From Seohaeicola saemankumensis (GTDB lineage Bacteria; Pseudomonadota; Alphaproteobacteria; Rhodobacterales; Rhodobacteraceae), in contig NZ_JAIUZI010000004.1 of assembly GCF_020171285.1 (NCBI RefSeq), positions 375,425 through 439,424 of the forward strand: a DNA stretch of 64,000 nucleotides, read 5' to 3'. Below the pieces are notes generated by a model that made no database searches, was not told where the DNA came from, and saw only the letters and a list, made by a program, of their open reading frames with translations. The translations under genes were made by a program, and so were the position numbers. This document shows positions 17,663-25,980 of the stretch, piece by piece; position 1 is the stretch's first letter, and each line of letters starts with the position of its first letter.

Positions 17663-18760
17663 ATGTATGTTGCAGTAAAGGGCGGCGAACGGGCGATCGA
17701 CAATGCCCATGCCTGGCTGGCCGAGGAGCGCCGGGGGGATCGCGCAGTGGCGGAGCTGAGCCCGGAGCAGATCCGCGAACAGCTGGGCCTTGCGGTGAAC
17801 CGAGTGATGGCCGAGGGATCGCTGTTTGATCCCGATCTGGCGGCGCTGGCGATCAAGCAGGCGCGCGGTGACTTGATCGAGGCGGTGTTCCTGATCCGCG
17901 CCTATCGTACGACGCTGCCCCGGTTTGGCGCGACGGACCCGGTGGATACCGGGGCGATGGCCTGTGACCGCCGGATTTCGGCCACCTTCAAGGATGCGCC
18001 GGGTGGCCAGGTCCTCGGTCCGACCTTCGATTACACGCACCGCTTGCTGGATTTCAAACTGGCGGCCGAAGGCGAGGTGCCCGAGGCCCCCATGGCAGAG
18101 CCGAGGCGTGAAGCCACGCCGCATATCACCGATTTCCTGAACAATGAGGATATTATCGAACGCGAACCGGTGTCCGACGCCACGCCCGGAGATCTGACCC
18201 GCGTGCCGATGGCCTTTCCGGCGGGGCGCGACATTCGCCTGCAATCGCTGGCACGCGGCGATGAGGGGTTTCTGCTGGGCATGGCGTATTCCACCCAGCG
18301 TGGCTATGCGCGCAACCACGCCTTTGTCGGCGAGCTGCGGATCGGTCGGGTGCCTGTCGAGATGGAGATCCCCGAGCTGGGCTTTGCAATCGAGATCGGT
18401 GAAATCGAGCTGACTGAGTGCGAGACGGTCAACCAGTTCAAGGGATCAAAAACCGAGCCGCCGCAGTTCACCCGGGGCTATGGGCTGGTCTTTGGCCAAT
18501 CCGAGCGCAAGGCGATCGCCGTGGCGCTTGTGGACCGCGCGTTGCGCTGGGAAGAGCTGGGCGAGGACAATCAGGGCGCGCCGGCACAGGATGCCGAATT
18601 CGTGCTGAGCCATGCCGACAACATCCAGGCGACCGGGTTCCTGGAGCACATCAAGCTGCCGCATTACGTGGATTTCCAGTCCGAGCTGGAGCTGGTGCGC
18701 AAACTGCGGGCGGAGGCGGGAGCCAGCGCCACCTTGGCTGATCGGGAGGCGGCGGAATGA
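17663..18760 (+). CDS. phnI: C-P lyase subunit PhnI
   Basis: Nucleosidase subunit of the C-P lyase complex; with PhnG, PhnH and PhnL it displaces adenine from ATP by the phosphonate. At 365 aa it is close to the usual PhnI length. It begins MYVAVKGGERAIDNAHAWL and contains RTTLPRFG, RRISATFKDAPGGQVLGPTFDYTHRLL-type conserved stretches and FLEHIKLPHYVDFQSELELV near the C-terminus. It overlaps phnJ by 4 nt. Confidence 0.95.
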   Translation: MYVAVKGGERAIDNAHAWLAEERRGDRAVAELSPEQIREQLGLAVNRVMAEGSLFDPDLAALAIKQARGDLIEAVFLIRAYRTTLPRFGATDPVDTGAMACDRRISATFKDAPGGQVLGPTFDYTHRLLDFKLAAEGEVPEAPMAEPRREATPHITDFLNNEDIIEREPVSDATPGDLTRVPMAFPAGRDIRLQSLARGDEGFLLGMAYSTQRGYARNHAFVGELRIGRVPVEMEIPELGFAIEIGEIELTECETVNQFKGSKTEPPQFTRGYGLVFGQSERKAIAVALVDRALRWEELGEDNQGAPAQDAEFVLSHADNIQATGFLEHIKLPHYVDFQSELELVRKLRAEAGASATLADREAAE

Positions 18761-19614
18761 ACGCGTACAACTTTGCCTATCTGGATGAGCAGACAAAACG
18801 GATGATCCGCCGGGCAATCCTCAAAGGGTTGGCAGTTCCGGGATACCAGGTGCCTTTTGCCAGCCGCGAGATGCCGATGCCCTATGGATGGGGCACCGGG
18901 GGCGTGCAGGTTTCCGCCGCGATCCTGACGCCCGAGGACCGTTTCAAGGTGATCGACCAGGGCGCCGATGACACCACCAACGCGGTATCCATCCGCAAGT
19001 TCTTTGAGCGGACGGCCGGCGTCGCGGTGACCGAGCGGACTATCGAGGCCAGCGTCATTCAGACCCGTCACCGGATCCCGGAAACGCCGCTGCGAGCGGA
19101 TCAGATCCTGGTCTATCAGGTGCCGATCCCGGAGCCGCTGCGGTTCCTTGAGCCGCGCGAAACCGAGACACGCAAGATGCACAGCCTACAGGAATATGGG
19201 CTGATGCATGTGAAACTCTACGAGGACATCAGCCGCCACGGCGCGATTGCGACCTCTTATGCCTATCCGGTCAGGGTCGCTGGGCGTTATGTGATGGACC
19301 CCTCGCCGATACCGAAGTTCGATAACCCCAAGCTGGAAAGCGAGGCAATCCAACTGTTCGGGGCGGGGCGTGAGCAAAGGATATATGCGGTGCCGCCGCA
19401 CACGCGCGTGGTCAGCTTGGATTTCGAGGATCACCCGTTTGAACCCACGAAGGCGGAGCATGACTGCGACCTGTGCGGGGCCGCTGACAGCTATCTGGAC
19501 GAGGTGATCATCGACGACGCAGGCGGCCGGATGTTTGTCTGTTCGGATGCGGATTTTTGCCGGGGCCGACGTGAGGCGGGGCAGAGTGGAGCCAAGGCGG
19601 GAGCGTTGTCATGA
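18757..19614 (+). CDS. phnJ: Alpha-D-ribose 1-methylphosphonate 5-phosphate C-P lyase PhnJ
   Basis: Radical-SAM enzyme that cleaves the C-P bond, releasing alkane and the 5-phosphoribosyl 1,2-cyclic phosphate. The 285-aa protein has the diagnostic C-terminal cysteines in C-x2-C-x21-C-x5-C spacing: Cys237, Cys240, Cys262 and Cys268. The first three bind the 4Fe-4S cluster and the last corresponds to the catalytic thiyl residue. The conserved N-terminus NFAYLDEQTKRMIRRAILKG and VPFASREMPMPYGWGTGG are present. It overlaps phnI by 4 nt. Unusually for this operon it is separated from phnK by 73 nt containing two palindromes. Confidence 0.97.
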   Translation: MNAYNFAYLDEQTKRMIRRAILKGLAVPGYQVPFASREMPMPYGWGTGGVQVSAAILTPEDRFKVIDQGADDTTNAVSIRKFFERTAGVAVTERTIEASVIQTRHRIPETPLRADQILVYQVPIPEPLRFLEPRETETRKMHSLQEYGLMHVKLYEDISRHGAIATSYAYPVRVAGRYVMDPSPIPKFDNPKLESEAIQLFGAGREQRIYAVPPHTRVVSLDFEDHPFEPTKAEHDCDLCGAADSYLDEVIIDDAGGRMFVCSDADFCRGRREAGQSGAKAGALS

Positions 19615-19626
19615 AACGGTGCGGGA

Positions 19627-19670
19627 CGAAATTCGTCGACGAATTTCGAGCGGAATTTTCGAAAATTCCG
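19627..19670. repeat. Paired palindrome element inside the phn operon (phnJ-phnK gap)
   Basis: Two perfect palindromes lie 2 nt apart: a 22-bp one with arms CGAAATTCGT/ACGAATTTCG around a central CG (19627-19648), and a 20-bp one, arms CGGAATTTTC/GAAAATTCCG (19651-19670). They occupy most of the gap in an operon whose other genes overlap or nearly touch. No T-tract follows. They resemble the elements at 6992-7038 and 47919-47965 in position, spacing and the AATTTT core. Confidence 0.75.
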
Positions 19671-19687
19671 GCGACGGGAGGCCAGCC

Positions 19688-20458
19688 ATGACGCCATTGC
19701 TGCAGGTTCGGAATGTGTCCAAACGATATGGTTCGCGGATCGGCTGTGCCGAGGTGAGCTTTGATCTTTATCCCGGCGAAGTGATGGGGATTGTTGGCGA
19801 GAGCGGGTCGGGCAAGTCGACCCTGCTGAACTGTCTGGCGGGGAAACTGACGCCGGATGGCGGGCAAGTGGTATTCGACACGCGAATGGACGGGCTGGTC
19901 GACACGCTCACCATGTCCGAGCCACAGCGGCGGATGCTGGGGAGGACCGATTGGGCCTTTGTGCATCAGCATGCCCGCGACGGGCTGCGGATGGGGGTCA
20001 GCGCGGGTGGCAACATCGGCGAACGTCTGATGGCGGTGGGCGAGCGTCACTATGGCCGGATCCGGGGCCGGGCGGCGGATTGGCTGGACCGGGTCGAGAT
20101 TGACCAGGCCCGGATCGACGACCGACCGGAGGCGTTTTCGGGCGGTATGCAGCAACGGTTGCAGATCGCACGCAATCTGGTGACCGGGCCGAGGCTGGCG
20201 TTCATGGACGAACCCACGGGCGGGCTGGATGTCAGCGTTCAGGCGCGGCTGCTGGACCTGTTGCGCGGGCTGGTGCGCGAGATGGGTCTGAGCGCGCTGA
20301 TCGTGACCCATGATCTGGCGGTGGTACGGTTGCTGGCGGACCGGCTGATGGTAATGAAGGGCGGGCATGTGGTCGAGGCGGGGCTGACGGACCAGGTGCT
20401 GGACGATCCGCAACACGCCTACACCCAGCTTCTGGTATCCAGCGTTCTGCAGGTTTGA
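19688..20458 (+). CDS. phnK: C-P lyase accessory ATP-binding protein PhnK
   Basis: ABC-type ATPase that docks on the PhnGHIJ core rather than a transporter. The 256-aa protein shows Walker A GESGSGKS near 38, the signature FSGGMQQRLQIARNL and Walker B LAFMDEPTGGLDVSVQ, plus the opp/dpp-like C-terminal VVEAGLTDQVLDDPQHAYTQ. Start ATG 19688 is 6 nt after GGAGG; the longer in-frame form would read through the palindromes and is rejected. Confidence 0.94.
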   Translation: MTPLLQVRNVSKRYGSRIGCAEVSFDLYPGEVMGIVGESGSGKSTLLNCLAGKLTPDGGQVVFDTRMDGLVDTLTMSEPQRRMLGRTDWAFVHQHARDGLRMGVSAGGNIGERLMAVGERHYGRIRGRAADWLDRVEIDQARIDDRPEAFSGGMQQRLQIARNLVTGPRLAFMDEPTGGLDVSVQARLLDLLRGLVREMGLSALIVTHDLAVVRLLADRLMVMKGGHVVEAGLTDQVLDDPQHAYTQLLVSSVLQV

Positions 20459-20480
20459 GTATTTGAGAAGAGATGAAAAG

Positions 20481-21173
20481 ATGATTGAACTGTCGGACGT
20501 GAGCAAGAGTTTTACCCTGCACAACCAGGGTGGCGCGCGGATCGAGGTGATGTCGGGCGCCAGCCTGTCGGTAGGACCCGGCGAATGCGTTGCCTTGACG
20601 GGGGCGTCCGGTGCCGGGAAATCGACCCTGATGCGGTTGATCTACGGCAATTATCTCGCGGCGTCGGGGCAGATCATCGTGGGCGGCGTCGACGTCGCGG
20701 CGGCGCGCCCGCGCGAGATTTTGCGGATGCGGCGCGAGACACTCGGGTACGTGAGCCAGTTCCTGCGCGTGGTGCCGCGCGTGCCGACGCTGGACGTGGT
20801 GGCCGAACCGCTGCTGGCGCTGGACCGGCCGGCGGACGAGGCGCGCGACAGGGCGGCGCATCTGCTGGCGATGCTGAACATTCCAAAGCGTCTTTGGTCA
20901 CTTAGCCCGACCACTTTTTCCGGCGGGGAGCAGCAGCGGGTGAATATCGCCCGGGGGTTTGCCCATGATTACCCGGCGTTGCTGCTGGATGAACCGACGG
21001 CCAGTCTGGACATTGCCAACCGAGACGTTGTTCTGGGGCTGATCGAGGCGGCCAAGGCGCGCGGCGCGGCGATTGTCGGAATATTCCATGACGCGGATGC
21101 GCGGGAGCGTGTCTGCGATCGCGAGATTGATGTCGCCGCGTTTTCGCCATGCGCCAGCGGGGTCGCTGCATGA
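20481..21173 (+). CDS. phnL: C-P lyase accessory ATP-binding protein PhnL
   Basis: Second ABC-type ATPase of the pathway, needed with PhnGHI for ribosyl triphosphonate formation. 230 aa: Walker A GASGAGKS, signature FSGGEQQRVNIARGFAHD and Walker B LLLDEPTASLDIANRD. The ATG at 20481 lies 22 nt after phnK and is preferred to a start six codons earlier; GAAGAGATGAAAAG purines precede it. It overlaps phnN by 4 nt. Confidence 0.94.
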   Translation: MIELSDVSKSFTLHNQGGARIEVMSGASLSVGPGECVALTGASGAGKSTLMRLIYGNYLAASGQIIVGGVDVAAARPREILRMRRETLGYVSQFLRVVPRVPTLDVVAEPLLALDRPADEARDRAAHLLAMLNIPKRLWSLSPTTFSGGEQQRVNIARGFAHDYPALLLDEPTASLDIANRDVVLGLIEAAKARGAAIVGIFHDADARERVCDREIDVAAFSPCASGVAA

Positions 21174-21715
21174 GCCTCGGGCCGGTCATCGCGGTGGTTG
21201 GCCCGTCTGGGGTCGGCAAGGACAGTGTCATGCGGGCGCTGTGCGCGCGGCAGCCGGGGTTCCGGATGGTCCGGCGCGTGATCACGCGGCAGGTGGCGAC
21301 AAGCGAGGATTTTGAGCCGGTTTCACTGGCCAGGTTCGAGCAGATGCGGGCTGAGGGTGCCTTTGCGTTGCATTGGCGCGCCCACGGGCTGCTCTACGGA
21401 GTTCCAGCCGGGATCGAGCGGATGCGCGAGGGCGCGTGCGGCGTGCTGGTTAACCTGTCGCGCGGCGTTCTGAGCGAGGCGCAGGCCAGGTTTGTAGACA
21501 TGATCACCGTGTCGTTGAGCGCATCGCCGGACATTCTGGCCCGCCGTCTGGAAACCCGTGGCAGGGAGGATGACGCGGACCGCTCGCGCAGGCTGGCCCG
21601 TGCCGTGGCTCCGTTGCCCTCCGGGCTCGCGCGGGTGATCGAGATCGACAACAGTGGGACGCTGGATGCGACAGTGACCACCTTGCTCGACCGACTTCAG
21701 CCGGAAAGCGCGTAG
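21170..21715 (+). CDS. phnN: Ribose 1,5-bisphosphokinase PhnN
   Basis: Phosphorylates ribose 1,5-bisphosphate to PRPP, the salvage step after C-P cleavage. The 181-aa protein has a guanylate-kinase-like fold with P-loop VVGPSGVGKDS and the RRVITRQV and HWRAHGLLYGVP substrate-binding segments. It starts by ATGA overlap with phnL. The last 19 nt overlap the convergent DUF1045 gene. Confidence 0.93.
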   Translation: MSLGPVIAVVGPSGVGKDSVMRALCARQPGFRMVRRVITRQVATSEDFEPVSLARFEQMRAEGAFALHWRAHGLLYGVPAGIERMREGACGVLVNLSRGVLSEAQARFVDMITVSLSASPDILARRLETRGREDDADRSRRLARAVAPLPSGLARVIEIDNSGTLDATVTTLLDRLQPESA

Positions 21716-22386
21716 CGATGGATCAGATGGAACAGACCGTTGTCGTCTTCGCCGACAAGCGACAGGGCGTCCAGAATGAACGGGGCCGGGGTCATGCCGT
21801 CGAGGGCGGTATGCAGAGCCGCTTCGGTCGCGGGCAGTTCGGCGCGGGGCAGGCGCCCGGTCAGGGTGATATGAAACCGGAAATCCTGCATCACGTAGGG
21901 ATAGCCCCAGGTTGTCAGGTTGCTGTCCTGGGCCGGGCTGAGGCCGCCCGCGCGGCGGCGCGCCAGTTCAGCCTCGGACGCGGGGGCGCGAAAGGAATCG
22001 AGGTCGCGGACACATGTCGCGGCCAGTTGATTCAGCGGCTCTTCCCCGCCCATCGGGCGCAGGGCCAGAAAGCGGCCGAGCCGGGCCAGCTGCAGCCCGT
22101 CCAGGCGCACCGGCGCCAGCTCGGCACAGAGGGTTGCGCAGGCGGTTGCGAGTTGCCCGGCGGTTTTCGCCTCGGCCAGCCGGAACGGCGGTTTGATCGT
22201 GCCGTGCAGCCCGTATTTGCGCGGGGTCGCCGTGATCTCGGATACCGGGCGCGGCAGATCGGGGATGTCGGGGTGCGGGGCTGCGGCACCGGCGGCCATG
22301 TCCCAGCCCAGCCAGCGGGTCGCGAACCGCGCCCATGCGGCGTCCTGCGGCGGTGTGTAGTAGATCGCAAACCGTTTGAAGTTCAT
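21697..22386 (-). CDS. DUF1045 protein, 2H-phosphoesterase-like, in the phn region
   Basis: The 229-aa protein has two H-x-T/S motifs: His61-Gly-Thr63 in YGLHGTIKPPF and His172-Ile-Thr174 in FRFHITLTGRL. These are about 110 residues apart, the hallmark of 2H phosphodiesterases (2',3'-cyclic phosphodiesterase/RNA ligase superfamily). Proteins of this family are regularly found in alphaproteobacterial phn clusters, but no function is established to my knowledge. The pathway needs a cyclic phosphodiesterase for 5-phosphoribosyl 1,2-cyclic phosphate (PhnP in E. coli), and no PhnP gene is in the window, so this is a logical candidate. The ATG at 22386 (MNFKRFAIYY) is preferred to a GTG/ATG seven codons upstream. 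It converges on phnN with a 19-nt overlap. Confidence 0.85.
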   Translation of the reverse strand: MNFKRFAIYYTPPQDAAWARFATRWLGWDMAAGAAAPHPDIPDLPRPVSEITATPRKYGLHGTIKPPFRLAEAKTAGQLATACATLCAELAPVRLDGLQLARLGRFLALRPMGGEEPLNQLAATCVRDLDSFRAPASEAELARRRAGGLSPAQDSNLTTWGYPYVMQDFRFHITLTGRLPRAELPATEAALHTALDGMTPAPFILDALSLVGEDDNGLFHLIHRYALSG

Positions 22387-22433
22387 TCCTGCCTCCGGCA
22401 GCCCCATCCATTCCTCAAGACTGTGACGCCCAG

Positions 22434-23576
22434 ATGACAGAAGAGTTGATCCTTGCCAATGCCATGCTGGTGCTGCCCGGCGAAACCCGCCGTGGTGGTC
22501 TTCGGGTAAGAGATGGCGTGATTTCGGACCTGTTCACGGGACCCGCTGTGCCGTCCGGGTCCATCGATTGCCAGGGCGATTACCTTGGCCCCGGCCTGAT
22601 CGAGTTGCATACCGACAATCTGGAGCGGCACATCCAGCCGCGCCCCAAGGTGGACTGGCCGCATGTCCCGGCGATCATCGCGCATGACGCCGAGCTGGCG
22701 GGTACCGGCATCACCACCGTCTTTGACGCCATGCGCGTGGGGTCGATCCCCAGCGGTGCCGGGCGTTATCTGAAATATGCGCGCGGGCTGTCGCGCGAAC
22801 TGCTGGAGCTTCGGGCGGCTGACGCGCTCAAGATCAGCCATTTCCTGCATCTGCGGGCGGAGGTCTGTTCGGAAACCCTGTTGCAGGAACTGGCAGAGTT
22901 CACGGCCGAGGATCGGGTCGGCATTGTCAGCCTGATGGATCACACGCCGGGTCAGAGGCAGTTCCGCGATATGACCAAGCTGGAAGCCTATCTAAAAGGC
23001 AAACACGCGATGAGCGAGGACGAGTTCTTTCAGCATGTCAGCCAGTTGAAGGCATTGCGGGACCGGGTCGGCGATGATCACGAAGCCGGGGCCGTGCGCG
23101 AGGCGGCGCGGTTTGGCGCCGTGCTGGCCAGTCATGACGACACGACCGAAGCGCAGGTCGGGGTATCGGCGGGCTATGGCATCCGGCTGGCGGAATTTCC
23201 GACCACGGTCGAGGCGGCGCAGGCCTGTCGCGACAATGGCATTGCGGTGATGATGGGGGCACCGAACCTGATCCGGGGCGGCTCGCATTCCGGTAATGTC
23301 GCGGCGCGCGAACTGGCCGAACTGGACCTGCTGGATATCCTGTCGTCGGATTATGTTCCGGCGGCGCTGCTGTTGGCGGCGGTGCAACTGGGAGAGATCT
23401 GGGGCGACATTTCGCGGGGACTGGCGACGGTCACCCGGGCTCCGGCACGGGCCGTCGGGCTGGATGACCGCGGAAAATTAGAACCCGGATTGCGCGCCGA
23501 TCTGATACGGTTCCGGTTGCGCGATGGGGTACCGGCGCTGACCGGGGTCTGGGCGCGCGGCGCGCGGGTGGCCTGA
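22434..23576 (+). CDS. phnM: RPnTP hydrolase PhnM
   Basis: Metal-dependent amidohydrolase that removes pyrophosphate from ribose 1-phosphonate 5-triphosphate. The 380-aa protein has LGPGLIELHTDNLERHIQPR (metal ligands, residues about 51-70), HDAELAGTGITTVFDAM, SLMDHTPGQRQFRD, ASHDDTTEAQV and LSSDYVPAALL as successive active-site motifs. It is divergent from the DUF1045 gene across 47 nt, so it has its own promoter rather than belonging to phnGHIJKLN. Confidence 0.95.
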   Translation: MTEELILANAMLVLPGETRRGGLRVRDGVISDLFTGPAVPSGSIDCQGDYLGPGLIELHTDNLERHIQPRPKVDWPHVPAIIAHDAELAGTGITTVFDAMRVGSIPSGAGRYLKYARGLSRELLELRAADALKISHFLHLRAEVCSETLLQELAEFTAEDRVGIVSLMDHTPGQRQFRDMTKLEAYLKGKHAMSEDEFFQHVSQLKALRDRVGDDHEAGAVREAARFGAVLASHDDTTEAQVGVSAGYGIRLAEFPTTVEAAQACRDNGIAVMMGAPNLIRGGSHSGNVAARELAELDLLDILSSDYVPAALLLAAVQLGEIWGDISRGLATVTRAPARAVGLDDRGKLEPGLRADLIRFRLRDGVPALTGVWARGARVA

Positions 23577-23601
23577 ACGCCTGTCCGACGCCGCGCCCGG
23601 T

Positions 23602-24078
23602 TCAGGCGCGGTAAAACAGGTAGCGGTCGGGCGCGATGGTGTCGGGCCCCTTGATCTGTTCGAAACCGGTCAGCGGCTGGCCAGACACCAGCAGCCCGCC
23701 GGGCTGCATCACCTTGGCGATCAGGGGGCTGAGCTTGGCGGCCTCGGCAACGTCCTTTTCCTTGATGCCGAACCCGAAATCGTAATGCGCCATGGCGATC
23801 CGGGCACCGGACTCATAAAGCTTTGCCAGCATCGGTTCGGCTTCGCCTTGCAGGAAATCCGCCTCGGGCGGGGTGCAGGAGGGATGGCATTGCAGCACCC
23901 GGTCGATCACCCAGATCCGCCGCTGGGGCAGAATTTCGCGCAGGTGGTCATAGGTGCGGCCGTTGCCAAGGCCCAGATCGACAACGTCGCCGGGAATGGC
24001 GGCGGTTTCGGAGGCCGCCCAGTTCAGCCCGTCGCGTTGCGCCGCCAGTCGGCGCAGCATGGAATCCAGTCGGCTCAT
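23602..24078 (-). CDS. SAM-dependent methyltransferase-like protein (paralog of 42034-42519)
   Basis: The 158-aa protein has a Rossmann-type methyltransferase glycine motif, VVDLGLGNGRTYDHLRE, with an acidic residue at the end of the next strand (RIWVIDR). It appears to be a shortened class I methyltransferase of the kind that starts MSRLDSMLRRLAAQRDGLNW. The protein at 42034-42519 shares the start, GLGNGRT, the -HPSCTPP/-NPASTPE segment and the C-terminal LSPLIAKVMQPGGLLVSGQPL pattern. The substrate is unknown. It is the last gene of the glycan operon, 1 nt after the deacetylase-like gene, so modification of a sugar or lipid carrier is possible. Confidence 0.8.
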   Translation of the reverse strand: MSRLDSMLRRLAAQRDGLNWAASETAAIPGDVVDLGLGNGRTYDHLREILPQRRIWVIDRVLQCHPSCTPPEADFLQGEAEPMLAKLYESGARIAMAHYDFGFGIKEKDVAEAAKLSPLIAKVMQPGGLLVSGQPLTGFEQIKGPDTIAPDRYLFYRA

Positions 24079-24079
24079 G

Positions 24080-24841
24080 TCAGGGTCCTTTGAGTATTGG
24101 AGCGGTCCATGGGGTTACCGGTCCGGCCATCAACCGTTCCAGAAGCTCGGCGGTAAAATCCCAGATCGCGGTGTCATGCACAAGATGATGGGTCAGGATA
24201 CCGTAGGGTTCGGCGTTGTCGGCGCGGCCTTCGCGACGGTCGGCCAATTGCTGGGCAACCTGGGTAATCAACTGGCCGGGCTCGACCAGCGACCGGTTGC
24301 CCCGCCAGTCGATCGGATCGAGGTGGGTGTTGATGCGGGCCAGCCCCGGTGCAGCTTCGGTTTCCTTGCGCGGCGTAAAGGTCGACAGCATCGTGAAGCC
24401 CAGACCCGGCAGCCGTGTTTCCACCTCGGGCGCGATCCGGTTCCAGGGCGGCACGAACATCGGGCGCAGGTTGTCCATGAACAGGTCGCGCAGTCGGTCG
24501 AACCCGGCCCGGATGTCGGCCTCGATCTCGCGCAGCGGGCGGTGTGCGCCGAACTCTGCTTTCTTTTCGCCCTCGGGCGCATGGCTTCGATGGGCCCAGC
24601 CATGAACCACCGGGATCAATCCAAGATGAGTGCTCAGCGCTGCTGCGAGGGCGGGTTCGGCCCGCGCGGGGATCACGGCCAGATGGACCGGCAGCCGCAG
24701 GCGGTCCGACAGCGCCGCCAACCGGCCAAGCGGTTCGGTTGGCGCGATCGCGTCGTCGTCGCGCCACCACAGCGGCAGGGTCAGCCCGGCATCTCGCCAG
24801 GCCTCGAGTTCGCGTGTCAGCGGGGTCCAGTCCGGGGTCAT
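24080..24841 (-). CDS. Polysaccharide deacetylase-like protein
   Basis: The 253-aa protein belongs to the NodB-like/polysaccharide deacetylase superfamily in a divergent form. LPLWWRDDDAI carries the aspartates expected on the first strand, HLAVIPAR follows, VVHGWAHRSHAP supplies the H-x3-H metal ligands, and MFVPPWNRIAPEV matches the family's PPW segment. No signal peptide is visible, so it would act in the cytosol, unlike peptidoglycan deacetylases. It overlaps the glycosyltransferase gene by 4 nt and probably removes an acetyl group from an N-acetyl sugar intermediate made by this operon. Confidence 0.85.
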   Translation of the reverse strand: MTPDWTPLTRELEAWRDAGLTLPLWWRDDDAIAPTEPLGRLAALSDRLRLPVHLAVIPARAEPALAAALSTHLGLIPVVHGWAHRSHAPEGEKKAEFGAHRPLREIEADIRAGFDRLRDLFMDNLRPMFVPPWNRIAPEVETRLPGLGFTMLSTFTPRKETEAAPGLARINTHLDPIDWRGNRSLVEPGQLITQVAQQLADRREGRADNAEPYGILTHHLVHDTAIWDFTAELLERLMAGPVTPWTAPILKGP

Positions 24842-25980
24842 GGGCGTGCCTCCGCCAGTTGCCGAGCGATGGCCACTGATTGCGCGGCACCGTCAAACCG
24901 CAGCTGCGGCCTGTCGCGCGATCCGGTTGCGCGTGCCGATTGCACGGCGCGCGCCAGCGCCGGGCCGTCCAGTTGCGATGACGGCAGGACGTTGAACCCG
25001 GGCAAGTCCGTCAGGCTTTGCGCCCGCAGCCCCTGTTCGACCTCATTGCCCGCATCAAAGGGGACCAGAACGGCGGGCGGGCCGGCTTGCAACAGGTCAA
25101 GCGCGGTGTTGTAGCCACACATGCTGACCGACACTGCGGCGTGGGTCAGCATCTGGCGGAAATCCGGGCGGGCGGGTTCGAGAATCAGGTTACCCGGACA
25201 GTTGGCCGGTCTCAGGTCGGCGATCCGCCGCAGCGCATCGCGGCCACCGATCAGCAGCCGCCAGTTCAGATCGGGAACCAGCGCGGCCGCCTCGACAGCA
25301 GCACGAAACAGCGGTGTGCCGACGTCGCCGCCCCCGGCGCTGACCAGCACCTCACCGGATCCGGCTCTGTCGGGATGCGGGCCCGGTGCGGGCGGGGCGA
25401 CGTAGCCGGTATAGCGCAGGCGGTCGCGCAGCATGTCAGAAACCGGCCAGCTGCGCTCCAGCGTGGTGGCGCGGGGGTCGGAATGCACCAGAACCGCAGC
25501 GTAGTGCGCCGCGATGATTTCATCCGCCCTCGTGGCCTTGGCCGGTTTTGACGGCGGCGCGAGGATATCGCGGATCGAGCAGAGAACCACGGGCTTGCGC
25601 GGCAGGTCTTGGGCCGTCTCAAGCAATACAAGGAATTCGTCGGACAGGTTGCGGCGCCCGAACGGGAACAGTTCGGTGATCAGTACGTCGGGGTTGGCCG
25701 CGCGCAGGGCGTCGCGTTGCATTTGGATGCGGCGGTTCCTGTAGCCGTCATCGGCCAATGCGCCGTCCGCTTCGAGCAGCCGGGTAAAGTCTGTGCCATC
25801 CGACCGCAGCGGCGGCAGTTGCAGCAGAGACAGGCCGCTGCTGTCCAGCTGTGGCACCGGCATCCCGCCGGATATCAGCGTGACCTCATCCCCTTCGGCG
25901 GCAAAGGCACGGCCAAGAGTCAGCGCCCGGCTGAGATGGCCGGTGCCAAGCAGGTGGGTCACGGCGATCATGACCTTCAT
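24838..25980 (-). CDS. MurG-like GT-B glycosyltransferase (COG4671 type), first of two
   Basis: The 380-aa protein has the N-terminal GT-B glycine loop THLLGTGHLSRALTLGRAFA and a C-terminal donor-binding half with VLVSAGGGDVGTPLFR and VSMCGYNTALDLLQAGPPAV. This is the pattern of predicted MurG-like transferases. A paralog with the same landmarks (TFGLGHLRRSRALA, MGGYNTFCEVLS) opens the glycosyltransferase series at 28875-30122. The ATG at 25980 overlaps the phosphatase stop (TGATG); a GTG one codon upstream is the alternative. No membrane segment is obvious. The donor sugar is unknown. Confidence 0.86.
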   Translation of the reverse strand: MKVMIAVTHLLGTGHLSRALTLGRAFAAEGDEVTLISGGMPVPQLDSSGLSLLQLPPLRSDGTDFTRLLEADGALADDGYRNRRIQMQRDALRAANPDVLITELFPFGRRNLSDEFLVLLETAQDLPRKPVVLCSIRDILAPPSKPAKATRADEIIAAHYAAVLVHSDPRATTLERSWPVSDMLRDRLRYTGYVAPPAPGPHPDRAGSGEVLVSAGGGDVGTPLFRAAVEAAALVPDLNWRLLIGGRDALRRIADLRPANCPGNLILEPARPDFRQMLTHAAVSVSMCGYNTALDLLQAGPPAVLVPFDAGNEVEQGLRAQSLTDLPGFNVLPSSQLDGPALARAVQSARATGSRDRPQLRFDGAAQSVAIARQLAEARP

